A stretch of 64,000 nucleotides of DNA, from positions 8,491,501 through 8,555,500 of the forward strand of contig NZ_CP107985.1 of NCBI RefSeq assembly GCF_036108815.1, read 5' to 3'. The notes beneath the pieces were generated by a model, which worked only from the letters and a program-made list of their open reading frames with translations, searched no databases and was not told the DNA's origin. Shown here piece after piece: positions 1 to 8,380 of the stretch. Every line of letters starts with the position of its first letter. Within the stretch, counting starts at the first letter, position 1. A program made the position numbers and the translations under genes. The stretch is from Streptomyces sp. NBC_00353. GTDB taxonomy: Bacteria > Actinomycetota > Actinomycetes > Streptomycetales > Streptomycetaceae.

Positions 1-35
1 TTGTAAGTGAATGACATCGGGGCTCGGTATTGCGG

Positions 36-47
36 TGGAAATTTACC
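36..47. promoter_or_regulatory. Candidate MurR-type operator (nGGWAAnTTACS)
   Basis: The 12-mer TGGAAATTTACC lies 50-60 bp before the first gene. It matches a motif that recurs three times in the murQ/transporter intergenic region and once, with one mismatch, before the orphan binding protein near 38 kb. A weaker half-site (GTAAG, bases 3-7) lies about 34 bp upstream. That this is the site of the RpiR/MurR regulator encoded downstream is inference. Confidence 0.5.
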
Positions 48-96
48 AGCGGGATGATCGGGATGTCAGCCCCCGTACCCCATCGGAAAGCAGGCC

Positions 97-1176
97 GTGA
101 TGAACGTCCGCGAAGATCCCGCAAGTCCCCCCGATCCAGCAGACCTCGTCAGGAACGCGGTGGAGCAGGGTGTCGTGCCCGGAGCCGTCCTGATCAGCGG
201 TCGCGGTGCGCACGGCCCCGTCCGTACCGCCGCGTTCGGCACCACCGCCGACGGTCCGTCGGGGCGCCCGGTCACTGCGGACACGGTCTTCGACCTGGCA
301 TCCCTCACCAAGGTGGTGGCCACCACGCCCGCCGTGCTGCGGCTCGCCGACACCGGGGCGCTGCGACTGGACGACCCGGTGCGCCACCACCTGCCGGGCT
401 TCGCGGGGGCCGGCAAGAGTGAGGTGACGATCCGTCACCTCCTGTCGCACTCCTCCGGGCTGCCTCCGCACCGGGACTACTGGCAGCTTCCCGGCGGCCC
501 CGCCGACCGGCTCGCCGCCGTCCTCGCAGAGCCTCTCGACCACCTTCCCGGCACCGTCGTCAACTACTCCGACCTGGGGTTCATCCTGCTCGGCGAGATC
601 GTCGCCAAGGTGGCCGGAGAGCCGCTCGACACCGCCGTACGGGAGCTGGTGCTCGACCCGCTGGGCCTGACCACCACCCGCTACCTGCCGCCCGCGGACT
701 GGCGGGCGGTCACCGCCGCGACCGAGGCACCGCCCGGCGGAGAGCCCAAGCGGGGCGTGGTGCACGACGAGAACGCCGAGAGCCTGGGCGGTGTGGCCGG
801 CCATGCCGGGCTGTTCGGGACTGCGCCGGACCTCGCGCACTACCTTCGCGCCTGCTGGCTGGCCGACGAGTCGCCGCTGTCGGCCCGCACCCGCTCCGAG
901 GCGCTCAGCCTGCAGACCGTGGGGCTGGACGGCGCGCGGGGGCTGGGCTGGACGTTGCCCGGCGACACCTGGGACCACATGTCCCCGCACTGGCCCACGA
1001 CCGGCGCCGGGCACACCGGCTTCACCGGTACCAGCCTGGCGCTCGACCCGGTCACCGGGATCTGGGTGGTGCTGCTGACCAACGCCGTGCACTACGGACG
1101 CGGGGCGCGGGCGAAGGAGTTGCGACGTGCTGTGCACGCTGCCGTGGCGGCCCGCGCCGAGCCCGTGGGCGGCTGA
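97..1176 (+). CDS. Cytosolic class-C beta-lactamase-family serine hydrolase
   Basis: 359 aa serine hydrolase of the beta-lactamase/AmpC-like family (PF00144). The SxxK motif is S69-L-T-K72, the second motif is Y157-S-D, and an HTG triad at 306-308 replaces KTG. There is no signal peptide or lipobox, so it should act in the cytoplasm, unlike true class C enzymes or PBPs. Start: GTG at 97 and ATG at 100 are adjacent in frame behind a GAAAG ribosome site. A MurR regulator and murQ lie immediately downstream, and relatives of this family occur in murein-recycling operons of other bacteria, so an esterase or amidase acting on imported muropeptides is likely. The substrate is not deducible. A candidate operator sits at 36-47. 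Confidence 0.85.
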   Translation: MMNVREDPASPPDPADLVRNAVEQGVVPGAVLISGRGAHGPVRTAAFGTTADGPSGRPVTADTVFDLASLTKVVATTPAVLRLADTGALRLDDPVRHHLPGFAGAGKSEVTIRHLLSHSSGLPPHRDYWQLPGGPADRLAAVLAEPLDHLPGTVVNYSDLGFILLGEIVAKVAGEPLDTAVRELVLDPLGLTTTRYLPPADWRAVTAATEAPPGGEPKRGVVHDENAESLGGVAGHAGLFGTAPDLAHYLRACWLADESPLSARTRSEALSLQTVGLDGARGLGWTLPGDTWDHMSPHWPTTGAGHTGFTGTSLALDPVTGIWVVLLTNAVHYGRGARAKELRRAVHAAVAARAEPVGG

Positions 1177-1262
1177 GCGCCAAGTGGTGCATCGAGGCCC
1201 CGAATCGTACATATCCCGGATACCCAGCGACGCGTACCCCAACGAACCCGTAGGATTCCCAC

Positions 1263-2210
1263 ATGGCTGCCCCACGTGACCGACAGCGCGGAGGCGGCGA
1301 CGCCCCCCGGCGCTCCGCAGCACCCACCGCAGAGCGCGCGACGCCGCCACAGACGGTGCTGGTGCAGATCCGGGCCCTGCTGCCTTCTCTGCCACCCTCC
1401 GAGCGGCGGGTCGCCGAAGCCGCGATCGCCGATCCGGTCGGGGTCGCAGGGAAGACCATCAGCGAACTCGCCGCGGAATGCAGCACCTCCGAGACCACCG
1501 TCGTCCGGTTCTGCCGGGCCGTGGGCCTCAAGGGCTACCCCGACCTGCGGATCAAACTGGCCTCGGCGGCCGGCAGCGAGGACAGCGGCCCCGCCTGGTC
1601 CAGTGCCGGCAGCGACATCGGGCCCGGCGACTCGCTGGCCGACGTGGTCGGCAAACTGGGCTTCGCCGACGCCCGCGCGGTCGAGGACACCATTGCCCAA
1701 CTCGACCTCAACGTCCTGCAGCGGGCGATCGACGAAGTGGTCGGGGCGAGTGCGGTGGATCTGTACGGCGTCGGCGCGAGCGCGCTGATCGCGCTCGACT
1801 TCCAGCAGAAGCTGCACCGCATCGGGCGCCGGGCGTCCGCCTGGCCGGACCCCGACGGTGCGCTCACCTCCGCGGCGCTGCTCGGCCGGGGGGACCTGGC
1901 GATCGGCATCTCGCACACCGGCGCCACCACCGACACCGTGGCAGCGCTGGGCGAGGCCTGGGACAACGGTGCCACGACCATCGCCATCACCAACTTCCCG
2001 CGCTCGCCGATCGCCGAGGTGGCCGACCACGTGCTGACCACCGCCGGGCGTGAGACCACCTTCCGGTCCGGCGCGATGTCCAGCCGGATCGCCGCGCTGA
2101 CGCTGGTGGACTGCCTGTTCGTCGGGGTGGCCCAGCGCAACTACAGCCGCACGACACGCGCGTTGGAGCGCACGTACACGGCGGTGCACCGGCGGCGATC
2201 CCCGCAGTGA
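1263..2210 (+). CDS. murR: MurR/RpiR-family transcriptional regulator (HTH + SIS)
   Basis: 315 aa. An Ala/Arg-rich tail of about 30 residues precedes an RpiR-type helix-turn-helix (about 35-105, including TVVRFCRAVGLKGYPDLR) and a SIS sugar-phosphate-binding domain (about 140-280, core GISHTGATTDT). The family senses phosphosugars; MurR of E. coli represses murQP and responds to MurNAc-6-P. Placement between the serine hydrolase and convergent murQ supports the same role. The gene is 86 bp after the hydrolase, with AGGA before its ATG. The long N-terminal extension is unusual but common in Streptomyces relatives. Assignment to MurNAc-6-P rather than another sugar phosphate is inference from context. 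Confidence 0.85.
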   Translation: MAAPRDRQRGGGDAPRRSAAPTAERATPPQTVLVQIRALLPSLPPSERRVAEAAIADPVGVAGKTISELAAECSTSETTVVRFCRAVGLKGYPDLRIKLASAAGSEDSGPAWSSAGSDIGPGDSLADVVGKLGFADARAVEDTIAQLDLNVLQRAIDEVVGASAVDLYGVGASALIALDFQQKLHRIGRRASAWPDPDGALTSAALLGRGDLAIGISHTGATTDTVAALGEAWDNGATTIAITNFPRSPIAEVADHVLTTAGRETTFRSGAMSSRIAALTLVDCLFVGVAQRNYSRTTRALERTYTAVHRRRSPQ

Positions 2211-2221
2211 CCGGTCTCCGG

Positions 2222-2268
2222 TGACAAGGATGCCCCGCGACCCGGTGGGTCACGGGGCATCCTTGTCA
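2222..2268. terminator. Bidirectional terminator between convergent murR and murQ
   Basis: Two 20-bp arms (2222-2241 and 2249-2268) pair with one mismatch around a 7-base loop, squarely between two convergent stop codons. It can serve both strands. Confidence 0.85.
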
Positions 2269-2272
2269 GCCC

Positions 2273-3181
2273 TCAGACGAGGGTGCGCAGGGCCGCGCGG
2301 ACGCTCCCGCCGGCGGCCTCCAGCGCCTCGCGCGCCTGCTGCGGGGAGCAGTCGGCGAGCAGGCCGACCAGAGCCGTCTTCAACTCCCCTCCCGAGGCGG
2401 CAAGGGCAGCACCGCAGCGGTCCTCGTCGAGCCCGGTCGCCTCCACCACGATGTTGAGGACCCGGCCGCGCAACTTGTCGTTGCTGGCGGCCACATCGAC
2501 CATGAGGTTCGAGTACGTACGACCCTGCGCCACCATCACTGCCGTGGACAGGTTGTTGAGCACCATCTTGTGCGCGGTGGCGGCCTTCAGGCGGGTGGAG
2601 CCCGCGATCGCCTCCGGGCCGGTGTCCACCCCCAGGTGGATGTCCACCTGATCCGCCAGCTCGGCCCCGGGGTTGGCGCTGACCAGCGCGGTGAAGGCGC
2701 CCGCCGCCCGAGCGGCGCGCAGGGCTCCGCCGACGTAGGGAGTGCGGCCGCTGGCGGCAATGCCGACAGCGATGTCACCCGGCCCCACCTCGGCAGCATC
2801 GGCCGCCCCGGCGGACTCCTGGTCCTCGACGCCCTCCACCGGTTCGACCAGTGCGCGCAGTCCGCCCGCGTGATGGGCGACCACGATGCCGGGCGGGAGG
2901 CTGAAGGTCGGGATCAGTTCGGCGGCGTCCATCACGGCGAGGCGGCCCGATGTGCCCGCGCCGAAGTAGTGCAGCCGGCCACCCGCCCGGACCCGGCGCG
3001 CCGTCTCGTCCACCAGCCGGGCCATGTCGGGCAGCACTGCGGCGACTGCCTCGGCCGGGATCCGGTCCTCGGCGTTGAGCAGACGCAGCACCTCCAGGGT
3101 GGACACGTCGTCGATGTCGCGGGTGCGGGGGTTACGGCGTTCGGTGGGGGCGTCGATTCGTACCGGAAGCTGCGGGTGCAT
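2273..3181 (-). CDS. murQ: N-acetylmuramic acid 6-phosphate etherase
   Basis: 302 aa. MurQ cleaves the D-lactyl ether of MurNAc-6-phosphate to give GlcNAc-6-phosphate and D-lactate. Visible features are the TERRNPRTRDID N-terminus typical of MurQ, the SIS motif GAGTSGR (75-81) followed by MDAAE with Glu88 at the position of a catalytic Glu, and the VEGVED segment (115-120) matching the second acidic site. A C-terminal UBA-like helical tail is also family-typical. Start: the ATG at 3181 has GAGAGGA 7 bases upstream; in-frame codons further out cross the operator region. It diverges from the oligopeptide transporter. In-window partners are anmK, which makes its substrate, and the MurR regulator. 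Confidence 0.97.
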   Translation of the reverse strand: MHPQLPVRIDAPTERRNPRTRDIDDVSTLEVLRLLNAEDRIPAEAVAAVLPDMARLVDETARRVRAGGRLHYFGAGTSGRLAVMDAAELIPTFSLPPGIVVAHHAGGLRALVEPVEGVEDQESAGAADAAEVGPGDIAVGIAASGRTPYVGGALRAARAAGAFTALVSANPGAELADQVDIHLGVDTGPEAIAGSTRLKAATAHKMVLNNLSTAVMVAQGRTYSNLMVDVAASNDKLRGRVLNIVVEATGLDEDRCGAALAASGGELKTALVGLLADCSPQQAREALEAAGGSVRAALRTLV

Positions 3182-3222
3182 CGCGGTTTCCTCTCGGTGG
3201 GAGGGCGGGGCGGACGAGCGCG

Positions 3223-3234
3223 CGTAACTTTGCC
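3223..3234. promoter_or_regulatory. Candidate operator copy 1 in murQ/transporter divergent region
   Basis: CGTAACTTTGCC on plus reads GGCAAAGTTACG on minus, fitting nGGWAAnTTACS with small deviations. It lies 42 bp before the murQ start. Confidence 0.45.
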
Positions 3235-3253
3235 ACATGGATTGACGGTTGAG

Positions 3254-3265
3254 CGTAAGTTTCCG
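3254..3265. promoter_or_regulatory. Candidate operator copy 2 in murQ/transporter divergent region
   Basis: CGTAAGTTTCCG, reverse CGGAAACTTACG, is a full match to the motif. It starts 31 bp from copy 1, about three helical turns. Confidence 0.5.
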
Positions 3266-3331
3266 CCCGAGTGCGTGGTGGCGTTGTCGACCCATCGCCG
3301 CGATTCGGGCGATCTCGGGCCTCACGTGCGG

Positions 3332-3343
3332 CGGTAAATTACG
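3332..3343. promoter_or_regulatory. Candidate operator copy 3 in murQ/transporter divergent region
   Basis: CGGTAAATTACG is a full motif match in a short AT-rich patch, 26 bp upstream of the transporter -35 element. Confidence 0.5.
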
Positions 3344-3368
3344 AACTGGATTCAGCCAACGCAACTCA

Positions 3369-3398
3369 TTGACATACCCATGGCGCCGCTCCTACGGT
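3369..3398 (+). promoter_or_regulatory. Sigma-70-type promoter of the first oligopeptide transporter
   Basis: A -35 TTGACA (3369-3374) and -10 TACGGT (3393-3398) are separated by 18 bp. A start near 3405 would leave a leader of about 55 nt before the ATG at 3462. Confidence 0.6.
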
Positions 3399-3461
3399 CT
3401 GCACACCCCCCAGACCTTGTCCCACACTCCACTTCTGCCTGCCGATCGGAGACCACGCGCT

Positions 3462-5294
3462 ATGGTCCGGTTCAAGCACTTCGTCGCAGCGTCCGCCGCC
3501 CTCGCGACCCTCGGTACCCTCGCCGCGTGCGCACCGGATTCCGGTGCGAAGAACGGCGCCAACGGCGGTGGCGTCTTCACCACGGTCGACGCGAACAACC
3601 CGATCACCCCGGGCGCGCCGATGAACCCGTACAGCCCGAACGGAAACACGTTCCTCAGCTACAACTCGATGCGCCTCGGGTTCGAGAAGAAGAACCCGAT
3701 GGATGCGAACGACGCCTTCCCGGGCCTCGCCAAGAGCTGGGAGATCAAGGGCGACACGCTGGTCGCGCACATGCAGCCCGACGCCAAGTGGTCCGACGGC
3801 AAGCCGGTCACCGTCGAGGACATCAAGATGTCCATGGCCATCGCGCTCACCCAGGGCACCGCGTCGGTCGGCTCGGGCCAGCTGAGTGAGGGCCTCAACG
3901 TCGCCTCCGTGACCGCCGTCGGCAAGCACGACATCGAGTTCAAGCAGGCCGCCGGAACCAACAACGCGAACTTCGCGAAGCAGATCCTGGGCCAGTCCAT
4001 CGTCCCCAAGTCGGTCTACGGCCACCTCGTGCCGGCCGACATCTGGGACACCATCGCCGCAAGCCAGCAGGTGGACGCGGCCCAGGCGAAAGCCGCCCAG
4101 GCCGCCGTCGACAAGCTCAACGAGACCGGCAAGGCCATCGCGGCCTTCGCGCCGAAGAAGGACGTCTCGGCCGGCCCGTTCGTGGTCAAGCGTGTCAACC
4201 CCGGCTCGGCCATCCTCGTCCGCAACAAGTACTTCTACGACCTCGGCAAGATCGCTCCGAGCCAGGTGGTCATCCGCCACTACTCCGGCAACGAGCAGAT
4301 CTGGGGCTTCATGAAGAACGGTGACCTGGACGCCGCGCCCTTCACCGCCATCCCCACGAACGTCCTGAACCAGATCCTGGCCAAGGGCTACAAGCGCGCC
4401 GACGGCACCTCCTACGTCAACGCCTCCATCGCCTTCAACCAGAGCAAGGCACCGTACGACAAGAAGGAGGTGCGCCAGGCCCTGGCGTACATCCTCGACC
4501 GCGAGGCCATCACCAAGGTGGGCCAGCCGGTCGGCGGCATGGCCTCCACCGCTCCCGCCGGCATGATCCGCAAGTCGACCGAGCAGTGGCTGGGCGCCGA
4601 CGAGGTCGGAAAGCTCAACCCGTACGCCCACGACGAGGCGAAGGCCACCGAGCTGCTGAAGGGCGCAGGCCTGAAGCAGAAGGGCGGCAAGTGGTACTTG
4701 GCGAACGGCAAGCAGTGGAAGATCACGCTGCAGACCGTCAACGGCTTCAGTGACTGGATCGCCGCCTCCACCGTCGTCGCCAACGAGCTCACCGCCTTCG
4801 GCATCGAGACCAAGCCGGCCCTCTCCGCCGACTTCGGCGCGTACCAGACGGACATGGCCGCCGAGAAGTTCGACGTCGGCTGGTGGCTGACCGCCGTCGG
4901 CGCCGACCCGCGCCAGAACTTCCAGCGCCTGTACGGCGAGAGCGACGGCTTCGTCGCCAACGGCGACAAGGTCACCCACACCGAGAAGAAGGGTGACGGC
5001 AACTGGATGCACGGCGACGAGACCTTCACCGTCGACGGGCAGTCCATCAACCCCGGTCAGCTCACGGCCAGCCTCGCCGGCCTCGACACCGAGGCCAAGA
5101 AGCCGGTCATCACACAGCTGGTCAAGGCCACCAACCAGGAAGTTCCCGTCATCCCGATGTGGGACTACACCAACGTGAAGTTCACCTACGACAAGAACTT
5201 CACCAACTGGCCGAAGAACGGGCAGGACGCGATCCTCGCCAACCAGCCCGGCGTGTGGATGATGCAGGGCTACATCCAGGCCAAGGGCAAGTGA
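3462..5294 (+). CDS. Oligopeptide ABC transporter substrate-binding lipoprotein
   Basis: 610 aa family 5 (Dpp/Opp, SBP_bac_5) extracellular binding protein. The signal peptide (1-22) ends in lipobox LAAC with lipid-anchored Cys23. The family hallmark WSDGKPVTVEDI appears at about 110. Length suits large oligopeptide or muropeptide binders. Start: ATG at 3462 follows GGAG (3448-3451) and gives a clean lipoprotein signal; longer in-frame starts would bury it. First gene of a transporter operon with two permeases and two ATPases, divergent from murQ and followed by anmK, so the cargo is plausibly muropeptides or murein peptides (inference). Confidence 0.93.
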   Translation: MVRFKHFVAASAALATLGTLAACAPDSGAKNGANGGGVFTTVDANNPITPGAPMNPYSPNGNTFLSYNSMRLGFEKKNPMDANDAFPGLAKSWEIKGDTLVAHMQPDAKWSDGKPVTVEDIKMSMAIALTQGTASVGSGQLSEGLNVASVTAVGKHDIEFKQAAGTNNANFAKQILGQSIVPKSVYGHLVPADIWDTIAASQQVDAAQAKAAQAAVDKLNETGKAIAAFAPKKDVSAGPFVVKRVNPGSAILVRNKYFYDLGKIAPSQVVIRHYSGNEQIWGFMKNGDLDAAPFTAIPTNVLNQILAKGYKRADGTSYVNASIAFNQSKAPYDKKEVRQALAYILDREAITKVGQPVGGMASTAPAGMIRKSTEQWLGADEVGKLNPYAHDEAKATELLKGAGLKQKGGKWYLANGKQWKITLQTVNGFSDWIAASTVVANELTAFGIETKPALSADFGAYQTDMAAEKFDVGWWLTAVGADPRQNFQRLYGESDGFVANGDKVTHTEKKGDGNWMHGDETFTVDGQSINPGQLTASLAGLDTEAKKPVITQLVKATNQEVPVIPMWDYTNVKFTYDKNFTNWPKNGQDAILANQPGVWMMQGYIQAKGK

Positions 5295-5341
5295 TCCAGG
5301 CCGGGTAACCACACCGAGCAACTACCGCACGGCGCACCACC

Positions 5342-5375
5342 GCGGGGCGGCAGCCGCACCAGGCCGTCGCCCCGC
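5342..5375 (+). terminator. Intra-operon hairpin between binding protein and permease
   Basis: A perfect 8-bp GC stem (5342-5349 with 5368-5375) with an 18-base loop lies in the 133-bp gap. It probably attenuates transcription or stabilises the upstream mRNA so that binding protein exceeds permease. A comparable hairpin lies at the same place in the second transporter operon. Confidence 0.45.
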
Positions 5376-5427
5376 TCGCGCGCTGATCTACAACTACCCC
5401 CTACGACAAGGAAGGAGGTGCAGGAAC

Positions 5428-6426
5428 GTGAAGGGACTGGCGCGCACCGTCGCGATCCGACTGGTCGGCGGCGCGGTTATGGTCTGGATCGTAGCCACGT
5501 TTACGTTCTTCCTCGTCCACGCCCTGCCCGGCAAACCGGGCGACGTGGCGTACGAGAAGTACGTCGCCATGGGAATGAACTCCCAGGAGGCCAAGGCCAA
5601 GGCTTCGATCATCTACGGGTACACCTCGCAGGACCCGCTGTTCACGCAGTACACGCACTACATCAGCGACCTGCTCCACGGTCACCTCGGGATCTCGATC
5701 TCCTACAGCGGAGTGCCGGTCGCGGATGTCATCGGCGACGCCCTGCCGTGGACAGTCATCCCCATCCTGAGCGGCCTGCTGATCAGCTTCTGCATCGGTG
5801 TCAGCAGTGGTGTGGTCGCGGCGGTGAAGCGGTCATCCCGTCTGGGCAGCGGGCTGAGCCTGGCCGCCTCGATGATCGCAGGCATCCCGTCGTTCGTGAT
5901 CGCGATCCTGCTCATCACCGTCTTCTACACCAACATGGGGGCCTTGCCGTACGGCGGCACCGTCTCCGAGACGCTCCTGGTGGACCCCGGATGGAACGTC
6001 GAGTACGTGTCGTCGGTCGCGTACCACGCGATCCTCCCGGTCGCCACGTACGTCCTCATCTCCTACGGCGGCTGGATGCTCAGCATGCGCTCCAGCGTGG
6101 TCTCCGTCCTCGGTGACGACTTCATCCTCGCTTCCGAGCTGCGCGGCATCACCCCCAGCACCCGGATGCGTTACATCGGCCGCAACGCGATCCTGCCGCT
6201 GTTCACCACCCTCGCCCTCTCGTTCGGCACCTTGTTCGGCGGAGCGATCCTGATCGAGGCCACCTTCAACTACCCCGGCGTCGGGCAACTGCTGCTGAAC
6301 AGCATCGGCAAGCGCGACTACCCCCTGATGACCGGTGCCTTCCTGCTGATCACCACCGCGGTGGTGCTTGCGAACATCGTCGCGGACCTCCTCTACTCCG
6401 TGATCGACCCCCGAGTGAGGCGCTGA
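5428..6426 (+). CDS. Oligopeptide ABC transporter permease (DppB type)
   Basis: 332 aa integral membrane permease of the binding-protein-dependent transport family (PF00528). There is one N-terminal helix, a periplasm-facing stretch (about 35-110), then a bundle of five helices. The EAA-like cytoplasmic loop that contacts the ATPase is at about 230-260 (SELRGI onward), and the ending VIDPRVRR is typical of DppB. GTG start at 5428 sits behind a near-perfect AAGGAGGTG ribosome site. It should pair with the DppC-type permease that begins 2 bp after its stop. Confidence 0.93.
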   Translation: MKGLARTVAIRLVGGAVMVWIVATFTFFLVHALPGKPGDVAYEKYVAMGMNSQEAKAKASIIYGYTSQDPLFTQYTHYISDLLHGHLGISISYSGVPVADVIGDALPWTVIPILSGLLISFCIGVSSGVVAAVKRSSRLGSGLSLAASMIAGIPSFVIAILLITVFYTNMGALPYGGTVSETLLVDPGWNVEYVSSVAYHAILPVATYVLISYGGWMLSMRSSVVSVLGDDFILASELRGITPSTRMRYIGRNAILPLFTTLALSFGTLFGGAILIEATFNYPGVGQLLLNSIGKRDYPLMTGAFLLITTAVVLANIVADLLYSVIDPRVRR

Positions 6427-6428
6427 CC

Positions 6429-7340
6429 ATGACCACCGCGACGCTCACCAAGCCGCCCCGTCCGGCTGATGCCCCCTCGGCGAGGCGTTCCCGCTGGACC
6501 GGCATCCGGCGCGTCCTCACGCGCAAGCCCGGCCGGATCATCGGCCTGTCCATCCTGGTGTTCTTCGTCCTGATGGGCACCTTCGGCCCGATGGTCTACG
6601 GCGACCAGCTCGCCATCGACCCGGACGCGATCTATCAGTCGCCGAGCGCAGAGCACTGGCTCGGAACCGACTTCGCCGGTTCCGACGTGCTCCAGGCCAC
6701 TGTCGTCGGCAGCCGCTATGTACTGCTCACCTGCTCCCTCGCCGCCCTGTTCGCCTCGACGATCGGCACCACCGTCGGGCTCCTGGCCGGCTTCCACCGC
6801 GGCTTGTCCGACTCCGCGCTGATGCGCGTCACCGACTTCGTGCTCACGGTCCCCGGCCTGCCGCTGCTCGTCGTGCTCACCACCATGTGGAAGTTCGACA
6901 GCCCGCTGGAGATGGGCTTCGTGCTCGGCGTCGTCGGCTGGGGCGGCATCGCCCGTGCCGTCCGCTCCCAGGCGCTGAGCCTGCGCGAGCGCGGCTTCCT
7001 GGAGGCCGCACGTGGCCTCGGGCTGCCCAGCCGGCACATCATCGTGCGCGAACTCCTGCCGAACATCGCCCCGTACGTGGCGATGCACCTGCTCCTGTCG
7101 GTCATCGGCTTCGTCGAGGCCCAGGTCGGGCTGTTCTTCCTCGGCATCGTGCCGTTCACCAGCACCAACTGGGGCGTGATGATCAACCAGGCGGTGTTCT
7201 CCGGAGGAGCGCTGCAGAGCCCCGAGGCAATCTTCTACCTGCTGGCCCCGCTCACCTGCATCCTGCTCCTGATCATGGGCGTGGTGCTGTTCCTGGACGC
7301 GATCGACGAGCTCTTCAACCCGCGACTGAGGGAGCGCTGA
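6429..7340 (+). CDS. Oligopeptide ABC transporter permease (DppC type)
   Basis: 303 aa second membrane subunit. An N-terminal OppC_N segment with a helix at about 35-60 is followed by the permease domain. The EAA motif EAARGLGLPSRHIIVREL lies at about 194-211, and it ends in LFNPRLRER. The stop overlaps the next start by one base (TGATG), so translation is probably coupled to the first ATPase. Confidence 0.93.
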   Translation: MTTATLTKPPRPADAPSARRSRWTGIRRVLTRKPGRIIGLSILVFFVLMGTFGPMVYGDQLAIDPDAIYQSPSAEHWLGTDFAGSDVLQATVVGSRYVLLTCSLAALFASTIGTTVGLLAGFHRGLSDSALMRVTDFVLTVPGLPLLVVLTTMWKFDSPLEMGFVLGVVGWGGIARAVRSQALSLRERGFLEAARGLGLPSRHIIVRELLPNIAPYVAMHLLLSVIGFVEAQVGLFFLGIVPFTSTNWGVMINQAVFSGGALQSPEAIFYLLAPLTCILLLIMGVVLFLDAIDELFNPRLRER

Positions 7341-8380
7341 TGACCACGCCGACGAAGAAGGCCGCGCCCGAGGCCAGGGAGGCCGAGGTCCGCGTACGCG
7401 ACCTCAGTGTCCACTACCGCATCAACGGCACGGAGTACCCGGCTGTCGCGAACGCCTCCCTCGACCTGCGCCGCGGTGAGATCACCGGTCTGGTGGGGGA
7501 GTCCGGTTCAGGCAAGTCGACCCTGGCCCTGTCCCTGATGAACGCCGTGCCCGAGCCGGGCCGGATCGCAGGCGGCGCCATCCACGTCGACGGTATCGGT
7601 GACGTGACGGCGCTCAGCGCCAAGGCGATGCGGACGGTACGGGGCTCGGCGCTCGGCTACGTCTTCCAGGCGTCGCAGAACTCCATGAACCCGCTGAAGA
7701 CCATCGGCAAGCAGATCCTGGACCTGGGCCGCTCGCACGACGTCGAGGACCTTCCGGGCCTGCTCTCCCGCGCCAAGCAGCTCGCCGAGCGGATGGGCCT
7801 GGACGGCAACCGCGTTCTGGACTCCTATCAGCACGAGCTGTCCGGCGGCATGCGCCAGCGCCTCGGCATCGTCTTCGCTCTCGTTCTGAACGCCAAGGTC
7901 CTCATCCTGGACGAGCCGACCACGGCTCTGGACGTACTGTCCCAGTCCGCGGTGCTGAAGATCATTCGCCAGGTGCACGAGGAGAACAACCTCAGCACCC
8001 TCATCGTCACCCACGACATGGGCGTGGTCTCGGAGCTCGCCGACAACCTGGCCGTGATGTACGGCGGCCGGATCGTCGAGCACGGCCCGATGCTGGATCT
8101 CCTCCGCAACCCCACCCACCCCTACACCAAGGCTCTGATCGGCGCCACGGCACGCATCGTCGGCGACCCGGCCGCAGCCCGCGCCCTGCCGGGCCGCCCG
8201 CCGGACCTCACCACCATCCCGAAGGCGGGTTGCGTGTTCCGCGACCGCTGCGCCTTCAAGATGGACATCTGCGCCGAGGACGAGCCGCAGCTCGCGGAGC
8301 ACTCGGCCGGCCACCAGCGGGCGTGCCACGCGGACGCCGCCGTGGTCAGCCCCACCACCTCGAAGGGAGACGCGTCGTGA
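7340..8380 (+). CDS. Oligopeptide ABC transporter ATP-binding protein (DppD type)
   Basis: 346 aa ABC ATPase. Walker A GESGSGKST is at about 53-61, the signature LSGGMRQR at about 171, Walker B LILDEPTTALD at about 192, and the switch His is in VTHDMG. The C-terminal oligo_HPY region carries a Cys-rich motif (GCVFRDRCAFKMDIC), typical of Dpp/Opp ATPases. Start ATG overlaps the preceding stop by one base, and its own stop overlaps the next GTG (GTGA). Confidence 0.94.
   Translation: MTTPTKKAAPEAREAEVRVRDLSVHYRINGTEYPAVANASLDLRRGEITGLVGESGSGKSTLALSLMNAVPEPGRIAGGAIHVDGIGDVTALSAKAMRTVRGSALGYVFQASQNSMNPLKTIGKQILDLGRSHDVEDLPGLLSRAKQLAERMGLDGNRVLDSYQHELSGGMRQRLGIVFALVLNAKVLILDEPTTALDVLSQSAVLKIIRQVHEENNLSTLIVTHDMGVVSELADNLAVMYGGRIVEHGPMLDLLRNPTHPYTKALIGATARIVGDPAAARALPGRPPDLTTIPKAGCVFRDRCAFKMDICAEDEPQLAEHSAGHQRACHADAAVVSPTTSKGDAS

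Noticed and set aside
1212..1222. Palindrome TATCCCGGATA before murR as an autoregulatory site
   Set aside because: Only 5-bp arms, seen once and unlike the repeated nGGWAAnTTACS motif.
42..1395. Long minus-strand frames under the serine hydrolase gene
   Set aside because: No ribosome sites or recognisable domains; they shadow a well-supported gene.
3366..5321. A 651-codon open frame on the minus strand opposite the first binding protein
   Set aside because: Val/Leu/Gly/Asp-rich low-complexity translation with no domain, caused by GC-rich codons of the real plus-strand gene. Similar antisense frames at 17132-19432, 36105-37610 and 44681-46294 were dropped for the same reason.
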